A stretch of DNA of 64,000 nt, taken from Brachypterus glaber (lineage: Eukaryota > Arthropoda > Insecta > Coleoptera > Kateretidae). Position numbers and translations under genes: made by a program. Positions within the stretch are counted from its first letter, which is position 1; the number at the start of each line of letters is the position of its first letter. Of this stretch, positions 12,555 through 23,627 are shown one piece after another. Where the stretch lies: NCBI GenBank assembly GCA_958510825.1, contig OY294045.1, positions 95,044,988 to 95,108,987 on the forward strand. The letters are read 5' to 3'. A model generated the notes under the pieces. It searched no databases. It was not told where the DNA came from and was given only the letters and a program-made list of their open reading frames with translations.

Positions 12555-13278
12555 ATACAGTGCGGTCCAAAAGTCACCCCCCCCTTTTAACTTTTGAACG
12601 AGTTGAGATATCGACTTTTTTAGAATTTAGAACTCTTAAATAAGACAACTTATACTATCTTTTAGCATATATTTGATATTTTCAGATCTTAAAATGTGGA
12701 CAGGGGGGCATGGGGGATATTTTTTTAAATAGAAAGGGGGGTCGTGTGATACATTATTTAAAAGCTTATAAAATTCTCTATTTAAACTAATATTTTTAAA
12801 TTTTTTAAAAATGTTTTTTAAGGTTTTGATTTTTTAATTTTTTGTGGTAAAACATTTTTTAAGTTTTTTTATATATATTTTTATTTATGTGATCTAAAAT
12901 TAGTTTAAAAGTATAACTAACATTTTTTTATGATGAAATTAGGCATTTTTAAAAAATTATTTGTTTTTTTTAGAGGAATTTTGACATTAATACTCATTTT
13001 CAACCCCATTTTAAACCCAATTTTTTTTTTTAATTTAAAAATATGGAGTTAAATGGAGAATTTTATAAGCTTTAAAATGATGTATTACACGACCCCCCTT
13101 TCCATTTAAAAAAATGTGCCCCCATGCCCCCCTGCCCACATTTTAAGAGCTGAAAGTATTAAATATATGCTAAAAGATAGTTTAAGTTGTCTTATTTAAA
13201 AGTTCCAAATTTGAAGTCGATATCTCAACTGGTTCAAAAGTTAAGAGGGGGGGGGGGTGACATTTGGACCGCTCTGTA
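12555..13278. mobile_element. Fold-back MITE family F1, copy 2
   Basis: Same ends and internal order as 5369-6088 (CAGTGCGGTCCAAAAGTCAC at the left; TTTGGACCGCTCTGTA at the right, two mismatches), length 724 bp, flanked by TA. It ends 35 bp before the acceptor of CAP exon 3. Confidence 0.9.
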
Positions 13279-13313
13279 TATGCTATAACTATTACTATTT
13301 TTGCTTTTTATAG

Positions 13314-13646
13314 GGGATTTCAAAAACGACTTCCTAAAAGCCCACAACGACTATCGCAAAAAGCACGGTTGTCCACTATTAGAGCTCGATGATGATATTT
13401 GCAAAGTATCTCAAGAATGGGCCTACCATTTAGCATCGAAGAACACCTTGGAACATCGACCTCGAAATATACATGGAGAAAATATATATTGCATGTATTC
13501 CTCAGATCCAGAGTTTAGTATTAATGGACACAATCCAGTAGATTCATGGTATGAAGAAATAAAGTTTCATCGTTTTGGAAGAGAACCGAGTGATTTAAAG
13601 TCTGGCCATTTTACACAAGTTGTTTGGAAAAGCAGCAAAAAATTGG
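13314..13646 (+). CDS. Four-CAP gene exon 3 (most of CAP domain 3)
   Basis: Acceptor TTTTTATAG at 13313; phase-1 entry completes Gly368 and opens domain 3 with DFKNDFLKAHNDYRKKHG. The tetrad is complete: LEH (histidine), HGEN, WYEEI and SGHFTQVVW. Exon 111 codons, ending at G|GTATGT (phase 1) at exactly the same domain position as the exon 1 donor in domain 2, so domains 2 and 3 share intron position and phase and probably arose by exon duplication. Confidence 0.9.
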
Positions 13647-13732
13647 GTATGTATCCATTAAGTGTTATATTCGACATCTTCAATTTTATCCAGATTTTTT
13701 CTTGGGATGGCATCCCATAGCAGATACAGCTT

Positions 13733-13976
13733 GTTCCAGAACTCGCTTACAGAAATTTGAGGGTATATTAAAAACCCTCTGGAAAATATGAAAAAAATGT
13801 CAAAAATGTCAACTTCAATTTTTAAAGGTAATTTAAAGTCAGCAACAGTATTGGTCCACTTGAAGCGTTCTTATTTTTGAATTGACTGAAGATGGATTTT
13901 TTTGACATTTTTTTCATATTTTTCAGAGGGTTTTTAATATACCCTCAAATTTCTGTACGCGAGTTCTGGAACAGGA
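13733..13976. repeat. Fold-back element in CAP intron 3
   Basis: CTTGTTCCAGAACTCGC..TACAGAAATTTGAGGGTATA at the left mirrors TATACCCTCAAATTTCTGTA..GCGAGTTCTGGAACAGG at the right, with the arms continuing through AAAAACCCTCTG and AAAAATGTCAAAAA. About 244 bp, no coding capacity. Confidence 0.85.
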
Positions 13977-14104
13977 TGTATGTTAAAATTTTGTGTTTGA
14001 ATTCTGAGGCATTTTAAATGTAAAACCTACATACTTTTTGTCTCAGAACAAAGGCACTAAATTATAGGTAACAGTAAAATCATCAAAATCTTTGACAAGT
14101 TTTC

Positions 14105-14352
14105 AAAATTATGAAGCTGAAGTTTGCAAAGTTTTTTTGCAACGAAAATTCAAATCCTATATTAAAGTACTAGTTTCATAACATACGTCTTTAGCGCACG
14201 AGTACAAGTTTAGAAAACAAGCCGCTTGCGGCGAGTTTTCTAAAGTACTAGTGCGCTAAAAACGTGTTATGGAATAAGTGCTTTAATATACTATTTGAAT
14301 CTTCGATGCAAAAAAAACGTTGCAAACTTCAGCTTCATTCAAAATTATATCT
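14105..14352. repeat. Fold-back element in CAP intron 3
   Basis: ATGAAGCTGAAGTTTGCAA mirrors TTGCAAACTTCAGCTTCAT. The inner palindrome centres on AAGCCGCTTGCGGCGAG with TTAGCGCAC..GTGCGCTAA outside it. Nearly the whole 248 bp can form one hairpin. Confidence 0.85.
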
Positions 14353-14540
14353 AGCCCTGCTTCATGTTAAGGAGCCTCATAAAGAAGGTCAATAGTTTAA
14401 ATTTTTGAGTTTTTAAAAGAACATATGTATCCCTAGTTTTTTTTTTTTTTTTGTTAATTGCTGCATTTACTAGAAAAATTAAGTTACTTTAGATTCATAA
14501 TAAGCTCTGCTTATTTGACAAGATTTCTGTATCTTCTTAA

Positions 14541-15077
14541 GCTTCGGTTTCCTCCAAAAGTTGCAGTCGCTGCGACGGGGTAGCCGCGACCAGGTCGTTA
14601 CAACCCTACCTGTTTTCCTCGGTCTCGCCAGTCCCCATTCTGTTAGCTGGCCATTTTATAAACAACTGTTTTTCGTTTGCGAGTTTATGCCTTTCCATCA
14701 GTATGAAAATCTCTAAAAAGTCGGTTCTGTTAATGTTTCTGAGTTATCAACATTACACCATGAAGAAAAAAAAGGGTAAAAGTTGAAGGGATTTCAAGCA
14801 ATTCTTATTAAGTGAAACAGTGAAAGATACTTGTCACAGCGCAAAACCACCTGTTTACCGTCAAATTCGTGACGAAAAAAAGTCGTGCGTCTGCTCCGGG
14901 AGCTGTCAAGCGACCGGCGACCAAACGAACGGCGACCGGTAGTTAGTAGTAACGACTCGGCAGCAGCTAGGAAAACAGGGACATTTAAAATTCATTGGAG
15001 ATATCTCAACGACTCGATCGCGGCTTCCCGGTCGTAGTCGTCAGCGACTGCGACTTTTGGAGGAAACCGTAGCTTTA
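14541..15077. repeat. GC-rich fold-back element in CAP intron 3
   Basis: CGGTTTCCTCCAAAAGTTGC at the left mirrors GCGACTTTTGGAGGAAACCG at the right. The inner arms share CGCGAC/GTCGCG and CTGTTTTCCT/AGGAAAACAG. Markedly GC- and CpG-richer than its AT-rich surroundings. No frame with recognisable similarity. Confidence 0.8.
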
Positions 15078-15238
15078 GCGATACAGGAAGTCCTTTTAAG
15101 TACCTACTTACTCCTGAGCCTTATTTTTTAAATTTTTGATACCTTAGAATGATGATTAAAATATAAATTTGGTTGTAAATTGACGCCATGTATAATTTTT
15201 ATTTTTTTAATTTATTTATTCAAGTATATTGTTTGTAG

Positions 15239-15507
15239 GAGTTGGATATGCCAAAAGTGCACAGGGCAGCATCTACGTAGTAGCAAACTATTCTCCTCCA
15301 GGAAATTATGCACAAGAATATGTTAAGAATGTTCCACCAATTAAGCCCACCGACTATGTTCCAAAAAGCGAATCAACTACATCAATGGTCACATCGAACT
15401 ATTCGTCCACTTCTTCCAAATTTACTCAATTTGCTTTGGATGCGTTGAAAGTCCATAATGAGTATCGTAGAAAACACAACGTACCAGATTTAAAACTAAG
15501 CGAAGAG
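15239..15507 (+). CDS. Four-CAP gene exon 4 (end of domain 3, linker, start of domain 4)
   Basis: Acceptor TTTGTAG at 15238; phase-1 entry completes Gly and reads VGYAKSAQGSIYVVANYSPP, the CAP2 signature of domain 3, then VPPIKP. A Ser/Thr-rich linker of about 30 residues follows (PKSESTTSMVTSNYSSTSS), then domain 4 begins with FALDALKVHNEYRRKH. The exon ends in phase 0 after GAAGAG at |GTAATT. This donor position (between helix 1 and helix 2) differs from domains 2 and 3 but matches the lone CAP exon at 32757-32861. Confidence 0.88.
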
Positions 15508-15694
15508 GTAATTTTTAGTCTGTGTACGGTTCAAAATGTAATTGTTTATCAGACTGAAATTTTAAATTTAAATTTTCAATTTTTATTTAAAATATTATTT
15601 ACCTTATTTGCCATGTACCGCAATGTGAGCATTAGGGTGGGCCTAAAAATTGAAATCTGGAATTTCAAAACGCAATACCCGCCAAAATATGCCT

Positions 15695-16126
15695 ACTACA
15701 CGGAAAGAAATTAGTGGGCTCTGCGCTATACATTATAAGATATTTGGTAACAGTGCCAAATTATAGTGATTTAAGCTATAGATTATAAGGGACACAATAA
15801 CTAATAATGTTAAAAATAAATTGGAAACGATTATATATATTACAGACACGATTATATTTGTTACAGGCACTATTATAAATTTACAGAAATTTTATTATAT
15901 TATAAAAATTATTAGCACGGACAATAATTAAATCTATTTAAGCTATAAATGCCATACTATTTGTTATATTTTATTATTCACTAAACAATTAAAGTATTTC
16001 ATATAAATTTTTACACTGACTGCCATAATTGTAAGAGAAAGCCTTGTATTTATATAATAAGCGATTATAATTTGCTTGGTATGTGTGTTATAGCGCTCCT
16101 AGCTATAATTTTTTTTTCCGTGTAAT
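15695..16126. mobile_element. MITE with ACACGGAAA ends
   Basis: TACACGGAAAGAAATTA near 15699 mirrors AATTTTTTTTTCCGTGTAA near 16108-16124. AT-rich interior with TATAATAGC/GCTATAA inverted motifs. No frame of interest. Confidence 0.6.
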
Positions 16127-16209
16127 ATGCCAAATGTGTGTGCAGAAGCAGAATCAGATTAAAGATCTTCTTGAGCCCTTTACAAAGCCTTTAGTATTTC
16201 TTCACATTT

Positions 16210-16275
16210 GTATACACAGCGTGTCAAAAGTCCGGCTCCCCCCTTTAACTTTTGAACGGCTTAAGATATCAGATC
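16210..16275. repeat. Fragment related to fold-back family F1
   Basis: TGTCAAAAGTCCGGCTCCCC followed by TTTAACTTTTGAACGGCTTA and AGATATC parallels the left arm of F1 with several changes. No matching right arm nearby. The rest of 16276-16847 is intron with nothing recognised. Confidence 0.55.
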
Positions 16276-16847
16276 TCAACGTTCAGAAAGTATTCAAGAC
16301 CTACACAATTACCCGTGAAGTTAACAGGTCGCTTGAGATATTGTCCCGGAGCTGCTCCCAAAAAATCACCATTCTGACCTCAAATGACCTTGAAATCTCG
16401 TTTTCCTGACGTGATGGGGCAAAACTGACCCCGGGATCTGATTCAGGGCGCCAAAATACCTAGGAATAACATGGTCCGGTCAAGTAGTCCTGACTTTTTT
16501 TTTTGTAAACCTGTCTAATTGTTTGAATCACTAAACTATGCCACAAAATGCCAATATCCTAAATTCTACGCACAACTCTACAGTTTAAAAGGGAGTTCCT
16601 AAATTGTATAGTTCTCTGCATGAAGGAAAAAGTCTCCGACGGAAGGGAGAGAAATCATTCGCGCTCTCTTCTTTTTGTCAAAAGCGTTATAAGGCGTACG
16701 TGCCTACATCGGGCCTTCCACTTGCACACACATTCCAAACATATTTCCCTCAGCCACAGATCCGTGCGTCAAACTATAAAACTAAGACTAAATAAAAGTA
16801 AAACTTACTTCTTTATTATTTTCTTAGTTAATTTTAACTTTTTTCAG

Positions 16848-17207
16848 TTATGTGCGTATGCACAAGAATGGGCAGAAACTTGTGCCCGAACAGCAAGTCT
16901 CCAACACCGCGTCAACAGCCCATATGGAGAAAACATCTTCTGCGTCTACTCCTCAGATTTTAGCCATACTCCAACGGCAAGGGACGTGGTCAAGGAGTGG
17001 TACGACGAAAGTAAAAAATACACTAGCTACAACCGAGAACAAGTTATCCATGCTTGTTTGCATTTTACCCAAGTTGTTTGGAAATCTAGTACTGATTTGG
17101 GAATAGGAATAGCTAAAACTAAGAAAGGCCAAACGTACGTCGTTGCTAATTACAATCCAAGGGGAAATTTTATAGGGAATTTTGTTCAAAATGTACTAAA
17201 ACCTTGA
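16848..17207 (+). CDS. Four-CAP gene terminal exon 5 (CAP domain 4)
   Basis: Acceptor ACTTTTTTCAG at 16847; phase-0 entry reads LCAYAQEWAETCARTASLQH and continues domain 4: histidine of LQH, PYGEN, WYDES and HFTQVVW, then YVVANYNPRGN and QNVLKP-stop at 17205-17207. All four tetrad positions remain, but the SGH of the other domains is CLH here and four residues are inserted before it (YNREQVIHACLH), so this is the most diverged domain. No canonical AATAAA is obvious in the next 150 bp. The frame open upstream of 16848 is intron. Confidence 0.9.
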   Translation, partial: LCAYAQEWAETCARTASLQHRVNSPYGENIFCVYSSDFSHTPTARDVVKEWYDESKKYTSYNREQVIHACLHFTQVVWKSSTDLGIGIAKTKKGQTYVVANYNPRGNFIGNFVQNVLKP

Positions 17208-17368
17208 CGATTGACTTTAAGAATGATAAAATCGTATTTTCACTGTGTTTGGGATGATTTGGATGAGGTTTTATGGTTACTGTATTCCATTATTTATGAA
17301 CTCTGCAATGAACTAAAATCCGATCCTTCAATTTAAAAACAATAATATCTATGTTCATATTACGGATA

Positions 17369-17996
17369 TATACCGGGTGTCCCACCAGGTTCTTGACAAG
17401 CTATATCTCCGTTAATTTAAAAGATAGAATTTTTTGCAAAAAACAACGTTAAATGGGAGCCATTGAAGTTTATATTGACGTATTTAAAACCGCCCCTTGC
17501 TTAGCCACCCCCAACTTATGTTTTTCAAATAGCACCCCCCCATTTTTAACAAAGAATATGAAAGTAAGGTTATTCTTAATTCAACCATGTATTATAGTAG
17601 TATCTTATTTCTTAAAGGGGCACCAAATAACAACTATTATTTATTAATAATATTGTCCCACCAGGTTTTAAACGGGCTATATCTCCGTTGTTTAAAAAAA
17701 AATCGAAAAAAACAAAAGTAAATGCGAGTCAAAGTAGAATTTGCTGACTTATGCAAAACTACCCCTTACTTACCCACCCTCTTAGAACCACCCCAACTTT
17801 TGTTTTTTGGTTGAATTCAAAATGAAATGTACTTTCATATACTTTGATAAAAATGGGAGGATGCTATTTGAAAAACAAAAGTTGGGGGTGGTTTTAAGGG
17901 GGTGGGTAAGCAAGGGGTGTTTTTGGATACGTGAATAAAAACTTTTCAAATAACGGAGATATAGCTTGTCAAGAACCTGGTGGGACACCCGGTATA
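17369..17996. mobile_element. MITE with ~45-bp terminal inverted repeats
   Basis: TATACCGGGTGTCCCACCAG at the left and CTGGTGGGACACCCGGTATA at the right, continuing through TTCTTGACAAGCTATATCTC. TA at both borders suggests a mariner-type target. Inside, a second partial copy of the terminus (GTCCCACCAGGTTTTAAACG at ~17654) and inverted AACTTTTGTTTTT blocks are seen. No transposase. Confidence 0.85.
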
Positions 17997-19008
17997 TTCA
18001 TATATTATATTATAATAAGAACTTGCAGCAAGAAATTTAAATTTAGTGTGCGAGAACGTGGAAGTTTTGACTAAAAAGTAACTTTTAATCAGCGAATAGA
18101 GTTCTTCTTGCAAGACTCTTAATTAGCTAGATCATCTACTTTTTTTATTGCGTAATTTTTTGGTACTAAAAGCGACTAAAAGTTTTATCAAAGTAGGTAA
18201 AGCGACTAAAATCATTAGGTACCTATTAAAATTAAAATATTTTTTTCACTACTAGCTTTACAACATACCATTATTTATCATGTTTTCAGACTGTGAAACC
18301 GATTTTCTTCACCTATAGCGATAATAATTTTTTCTCTCCTAGTAGGAGTAAATTTTATAAACAATTGATTTCTGTCACTTTAGATGTTCGAGTTCTTTGT
18401 GCAATTTTTACTAATTAAACCCAAAACAATAGCTTTAAATAACTTTTTATTTGTTAAATATAACTAATTACAATTATTAACAATTAATACAATCAATAAT
18501 TAGCAAAATATTAGAAAAATTAAAAAAAAAACTAAATTTTTAAACGTCAAAAAGTATTTATTTGAGCAAATGTCATTGATCAAGGCTACTTGATATTTAT
18601 GAAAATTTCAAGAAATATAATTTCTGTTAATAATTTATTTTATTATTTAAATAAAAATAGTTAAATAGTGCTAGTAGTGAAAAACCTAATATATAAACTA
18701 CGGTAGAGAAGACTATTATAGCCTCTCACTCTTAATACCCTTGCTGCTACGCTTGGCTATAAAAAATGTCTTCTCAACCTTGGTATATAATTACTATTTC
18801 TGAATATACTATTGCTTTTTTGTCAATTATATTAAATGTAGGTACTATTGTCAATAAAAAATGTTGGTTAAATAGTTACCAAAGACAATCACAACGATAT
18901 TTTATTGAACAATCATTGCCAGTTACGCTATTTTTTGCACTGGGCCTATATAACTATGCTATCTGTAAAAAGAAAAAGAAAATGTGAAATCTTCCTTGGA
19001 AATATATG
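17997..19008. other. No gene supported
   Basis: AT-rich. A 73-codon frame at 18766-18987 is hydrophobic in parts (YTIAFLSIILNV) but has no similarity I recognise and no conserved neighbour; it is left uncalled. Confidence 0.5.
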
Positions 19009-19074
19009 AGAGGTTCAAAGCTAAAGTGGACCAAGTCCATAAAACCGTTATTCTAGATATTGACATTTAAAGTT

Positions 19075-19144
19075 GTTTGTTCTTAATTAATGAACTAGAT
19101 TGTTCTTAATTAATGAACTAGTTTGTTCTTAATTAATGAACTAG
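19075..19144. repeat. 23-bp tandem repeat, three units
   Basis: TTGTTCTTAATTAATGAACT is repeated three times in tandem inside the left arm of the outer fold-back element. Each unit is itself nearly palindromic around TTAATTAA. Confidence 0.9.
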
Positions 19145-19187
19145 TGCCATCTACCGCCCAAATACAGAGGTATGGACTTGTTTCGTT

Positions 19188-20007
19188 ACAGTAGGGGAAG
19201 TCAGGGGAAACTGGTTCACCTGAATTTTATCAAGTTTGTTTATTAGTATTGGCGCATTAGTGCAAATTCTAGTGATATTTAGTTAGTAGTATTGTTTAAA
19301 GTATTATGGCGGACCGTGTTGCCCACGTGTAAGTTGTAGTAAAGAAAGTTAATTTTTTTCGATGAAAAGTAGGTATTTACCTTAACTTTTATTTTTTAAT
19401 TAATACTTTACTATTAATAGGAGGATCTAGACTAATATTTTACCTAATATACTGAATATTTTGCTAATTATTCTGCATAATTGCCGCCCTCTAATATATT
19501 ATTTAGTATTAAAATTTTATGATTTCATTTAGTGGTGTCACTCAGGGTTAACTGGTTCGGGGTTAACTGGACATGGTCAAAATCACTTATGTCAATATTA
19601 ATTAGTTCGGGATTAATTGGGCCATGTCCAGTTAACCCCAGACCAATTAATCCTCAGATGTATCTAATATTTAACATATTATGTTGTCTATTTTTATGTT
19701 AGAATTAAATTTCATTTGATTTTATTCAAAATAATTACAATACAATATATTTTTGTTAGTGGACCAGTTAACCCTGAATAGTGGTCCAGTTAACCCTGGC
19801 CTATGGGGTTAACTGGTCCAGCTGGGTTAACTGCTTTATCGTTAATAACTTTTTTTATATAAATAATATTTGTCTGAAGTATTAATATGTTCTAACTATA
19901 GTAATAATCTACCTTTTGCTATAGAAAATATTTGAAAATTGTTTACAGGTTTTTTAAAAACTCGAATTGAAAAAAAGCTGCCCAGTTAACCCCGACTTCC
20001 CCTACTA
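19188..20007. mobile_element. Inner MITE with CAGTAGGGGAAG ends
   Basis: TACAGTAGGGGAAGTC at the left mirrors GACTTCCCCTACTA at the right. The interior repeats GGTTAACTGG/CCAGTTAACC many times in both orientations (19548-19830). TA-type borders. The end sequence resembles the TAGGGGAA ends of 28081-29339, pointing to a pogo/Tc1-type group by analogy only. Confidence 0.75.
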
Positions 20008-20089
20008 ATGTGCTTTGAACTATCTCTTGATCAATGTAGATCCAAAAATTGTCTTTATGGACTTGGTTCACTTTAGCTCTGAACCCCTC

Positions 20090-21205
20090 GAAACTATCTT
20101 TTAGACGTTTTTAACACCCTGATATCACAATAATTCTAGAATAATTTAAGATGTTTCTAAGAAATATTATTTCTTTTCTTAGAATTCTTAAAATTAGGAA
20201 TATTCTTTGAACAAAGTTAGCTATTAGGGTGTCACACTTTATACATAATTGATGTATTTTGAGGTAAGGTAACTTATAAAGATGTTAAAACAAATTAACC
20301 TAAGCTGAAGATTTCTAGACTTGTGGACTTACACACAGAGAAATAAAATAATATTAAGTATTTGTGATACTTCTGTTACATACTTTGCAAATATAAATAT
20401 ATTTAAGTAATAAAAAAAAAACATTAATGACTTGACTTGGCAAGTACTACTTGTGTATTAGTAGTATTAGTACTATTTTTCATTATTTTTGAATACTATC
20501 TGTTACGTGTGAATTTCACCTTATTTGAATTTATGTCTAGAAAATTAGAAAATGCAGTTGCGCAGTATATTTTTAAAGTTTTATTTGGACATATTGTTAT
20601 TATGCCTATAAAAATCTATAAATACCTGGTTTTGAAAACTAGCGAAACATTATAAACAATATCCATTGTTTCCTATTTGTTTTGTTGCTCGTAGAGTTGA
20701 TTTTGTTTATAATATTTATAGGTATATTTGTGGGAAATATGATTGTAACTATTTCAGGCATATTTTTCAGTATCACAGTATAACACACATATTTCACTAC
20801 GCTAAATTACTTATTAGTAATAATGTATAGAGATTGTAGCACTTTATTTCATTTATTTACTTAAATATGCGTATATTTCACTTTACTAATTTTGGGGTTA
20901 TTATTTACAAGATCGTACAAGGTAGTACTCAGTGATTTATGCTAAGGTCGTACTATGAACATTGCGGGCCGCGCGCTGTGGTACTACGTCGATATCTACG
21001 TCACCGCGTTAGTCTTTATGGCCGTATTAGTTAATATTCCCGTACTTAGCCGCCTATGATATTTTTATCTGGAATCTATTATCATGGCTCAATCAGTTTA
21101 AATGAGTATTGTTCTGCAAATATGTTGATTTATAATGGAGAATTCTCCCATTAGATTAGACAGGGACAAAAGTTCTACCCAAAAAGGATAGAAGACATAC
21201 ATACA
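20090..21205. other. No gene supported
   Basis: AT-rich with a short GC-richer block (20960-21050). The 72-codon frame 20437-20655 is hydrophobic but unrecognised and not called. Confidence 0.5.
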
Positions 21206-21209
21206 CTCC

Positions 21210-21460
21210 CACTTCCACCCAACCAAACAAATGCTGTATTTGTTCTTTGTTGAACAAATACAATATTTACTTGGCCGGGCGAAAAGTGCATTACTAAAGA
21301 AATTACTGGCGCCATCTAAATTTTAGTAGAATTATCTTATTCTACAGATTCACATTAGCTACGTGCCTCTCACTGCTACACTTTCCGGCCAACCAAATAA
21401 ATACTGTATTTGTTGTATGAAAAACAAATACAGTATTTATTTGGTTGGCTGGAAAGTGTA
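21210..21460. repeat. Two related hairpins
   Basis: Hairpin 1 (about 21218-21285) pairs ACAAATGCTGTATTTGTT with AACAAATACAATATTTACTT. Hairpin 2 (about 21389-21456) pairs GGCCAACCAAATAAATACTG with CAGTATTTATTTGGTTGGCT. The arms of the two are alike, so they are diverged copies of one 65-70-bp hairpin. The spacer has no gene. Confidence 0.8.
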
Positions 21461-22025
21461 GCACAAATGAGATAGAGATAGGGTAGACGTCTTTTGTTTC
21501 AGAATTCTAGTTGTAGAGAGCTCCATTAGATGGATAAATGCTTAAAATATCGATTTTACCTTTTCCCAAACCATCCTTGTTTTAGTTTTGGACGTTCGAA
21601 TTTGGAAATACGCAGGTCAGTTACAGTTTTTTGCGTTACTTTTAATCGCTGGTGGCAAGTCATTTTTTCGCCATTGCGAATATAGTTTTCAGTTTGATTG
21701 GATTCACTAGAATTTTTACTGATTTGTGATATCATCCGAAAGGGATATTAATTGTAGTGCAATCATATAATATTCATAAAAATTGTGTAATGCTTGATAG
21801 TTTATGAATATTTCCAATTTTGGGATTAAAACAATCGACTGGAAACTTCATTTTTTTGGACCACGCCAACGGTCACTAAATTAAAGAAAAACCCTTAAAT
21901 ATAAGGTAAGCTTAAACTGTAATCTTTTGAACCTGTTCTTAAACTATTTTTCTTTATTTTTGCCAGGGTTTTTTTTTTGTATAGGCTTATTTTTGGATAT
22001 AGCTACTTTTCGTACATAGCTATTT
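21461..22025. other. No gene seen
   Basis: Mixed-composition spacer; TAGCTACTTT-like short repeats appear just before the next element and again after it. Confidence 0.5.
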
Positions 22026-22095
22026 TTGTACATAGCTACTTTAGATTATAGTCACTTTCTTGGGTTAAGGGAAAAATAAAATTCTAAATTATTTC

Positions 22096-22141
22096 AGCTG
22101 ACCGGTTTCGCATATAAATATATTTATGCTTCTTCAGAGCT
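22096..22141 (-). ncRNA. Hammerhead ribozyme motif (left arm)
   Basis: On the - strand: AGCT, then CTGAAGA, helix II GCATA...TATGC, GAAA, self-complementary ACCGGT as helix III, cleavage site GTC, then AGCT closing helix I. All invariant core bases are present. One unpaired base (A) lies between CTGAAGA and helix II. Identical to the right-arm motif. Confidence 0.75.
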
Positions 22142-22159
22142 CTACAAAGAAAAAATATA

Positions 22160-22740
22160 TAGTTAATACAAACAATAGCAAACAAAACCAGAAATGACAA
22201 TTAAATAGTGTCCGGTCAATTTATTTATTTCTACAACCGCTGTCTAGTTAGACACAAAGTATTTGGAAAACTTAAGGTTAACCAATAAAATTTAGGTAAA
22301 CAAACAAGTTAAAAACACTTACCGCTGATACATGTAATTTACAAACTAAATAATTTACGTCATTGTTAATAAAAACTAATTTAAAGAGTATTATGATCAA
22401 TTAATTACACACAATACAGAACCATACATTTTGTTTAAAAAGCTATATCTAAGGTAACCTTTTTAAACAAAATGTATGGTTCTGTATTGTGTGTAATTAA
22501 TTTATCATAGTACTCTTTAAATTAGTTTTTATTAACAATGACGTAAATTATTTAGTTTGTAAATTACATGTATCAGCGGTAAGTGTTTTTAACTTGTTTA
22601 TTTACCTAAATTTTATTGGTTAACCTTAAATTTTCCAAATACTTTGTGTCTAACTAGACAGCGGTTGTAGAAATAAATAAATTGACCGGACACTATTTAA
22701 TTGTCATTTCTGGTTTTGTTTGCTATTGTAATGTTTGTAT
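22160..22740. repeat. 580-bp near-perfect palindrome
   Basis: Left arm 22160-22443 and right arm 22452-22740 are reverse complements with very few mismatches (e.g. AAATTGACCGGACACTATTT, GTCTAACTAGACAGCGG, ATTACATGTATCAGCGGTAA). The centre is a short unpaired stretch near 22445-22452 (AGCTATATCTAAGG). Such a structure fits head-to-head joining of two Penelope-like copies. Confidence 0.9.
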
Positions 22741-22830
22741 TAAATAATTATTGTTTTTGACTTGTATGCTGTTTTAAAAAAAAAATTTAAAGTAGAACGA
22801 TTTTGTACTTCAGCATATATATTTAAAATT

Positions 22831-22867
22831 GGCCTAGCGCTTTCGATCAAAAGATCATCATCAGGGC
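22831..22867 (-). ncRNA. Hammerhead ribozyme motif (internal)
   Basis: On the - strand: GCC, CTGATGA, helix II GATC-TTTT-GATC, GAAA, self-complementary AGCGCT as helix III, cleavage position A after AGCGCT, then GGC pairing with the upstream GCC as helix I. As in the other two, one extra base (T) separates CTGATGA from helix II. It lies 3' of the GIY-YIG frame on the same strand, where a 3' pseudo-LTR would be. Confidence 0.7.
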
Positions 22868-23138
22868 TTAGCTCTGAAAAGTAAGACAAGAATTAGAGGG
22901 GTTATAAAGTAAGGTTAAGTTTATGAATAAATAAAATTAAGAAGGGGTGCTTACTCGTCAGAGCTTATTACAATAAAACGAGAGGTAATTTAAAAATATG
23001 GGGCCATAACAGTTAAACGGTAGTACATATTAAAATAACAGATAAATAAATAAAAAGTTTTGACATGACAATTAAAATTTATGGAACTAAAACATTACAA
23101 ATTAAAACACCAGAAAATTGCGGCAAAGTTTGAAATTT

Positions 23139-23627
23139 TTAAATTATATTTTTGAAAATAGGTTTAAATTTTTGGTTTAATTCGGTTTGATTATTTAGAC
23201 ATAACTCTTTATTATTTTTAATAGCTAGATATATTTCTAAGTCTTCTAATAAAGACATTTTAAGGTCATATTTATGACATGTTAGAAAATGAACAATTTC
23301 ACTATCATTAGTAATATCAAAAGTATGATTATTGTATCTAAGATGATGGCCAAAGACAGATTTTCCAGTTAAGTGTTCTTTACAGCGAATTTCCAGACAT
23401 CTAGAGGTTTTCCCCAAATAAAATTTTCCGCAGATATGGCAAGATAATTTATATATACCAGATTTTTTAATTAAGGGTGTGGGATTTTTTGTGTTGACTA
23501 GATTGTGACTTAAGGTGTTTGAGGTTTTAAAATCAATTTTTTTGTTGCAACCTTTAAAAATGTTGGAAATTTTGTACGAAAAAGAGCTAACTATATATTT
23601 TTTCTTTGTAGAGCTCTGAAGAAGCAT
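23139..23627 (-). CDS. GIY-YIG endonuclease-like domain of a Penelope-like element
   Basis: 162 codons. The core GIYKLSCHICGKFYLGKTSR (the GIY and YxG halves, here GIY...FYLG) followed by CLEIRCKEHL and a later glutamate-rich helix (SLLEDLEIYLAI) matches the GIY-YIG nuclease at the C-terminus of Penelope-like polyproteins. The CxxC in IYKLSCHIC is typical of that group. In the family this nuclease nicks target DNA for reverse transcription. The reverse transcriptase that should precede it is missing, and the first ~10 codons read antisense through the right-arm hammerhead, so the N-terminus is not original. Confidence 0.8.
   Translation of the reverse strand: MLLQSSTKKKYIVSSFSYKISNIFKGCNKKIDFKTSNTLSHNLVNTKNPTPLIKKSGIYKLSCHICGKFYLGKTSRCLEIRCKEHLTGKSVFGHHLRYNNHTFDITNDSEIVHFLTCHKYDLKMSLLEDLEIYLAIKNNKELCLNNQTELNQKFKPIFKNII

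Larger units (their letters stand above)
19009..20089. mobile_element. Outer fold-back element of a nested pair
   Basis: GAGGTTCAAAGCTAAAGTGG..CCAAGTCCATAAA at the left mirrors TTTATGGACTTGG..CACTTTAGCTCTGAACCCCTC at the right. A second element (19188-20007) is inserted inside, so the outer one is about 260 bp when the insert is removed. Confidence 0.75.

Noticed and set aside
16604..16847. Open frame upstream of the last CAP exon
   Set aside because: A clear acceptor at 16847 in phase with exon 4 shows this part is intron.
18766..18987. 73-codon hydrophobic frame
   Set aside because: No recognisable family, no splice or promoter support, in AT-rich sequence where such frames arise by chance.
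20437..20655. 72-codon frame with a membrane-like N-terminus
   Set aside because: Unrecognised and starts at a non-AUG codon; composition alone explains the hydrophobicity.
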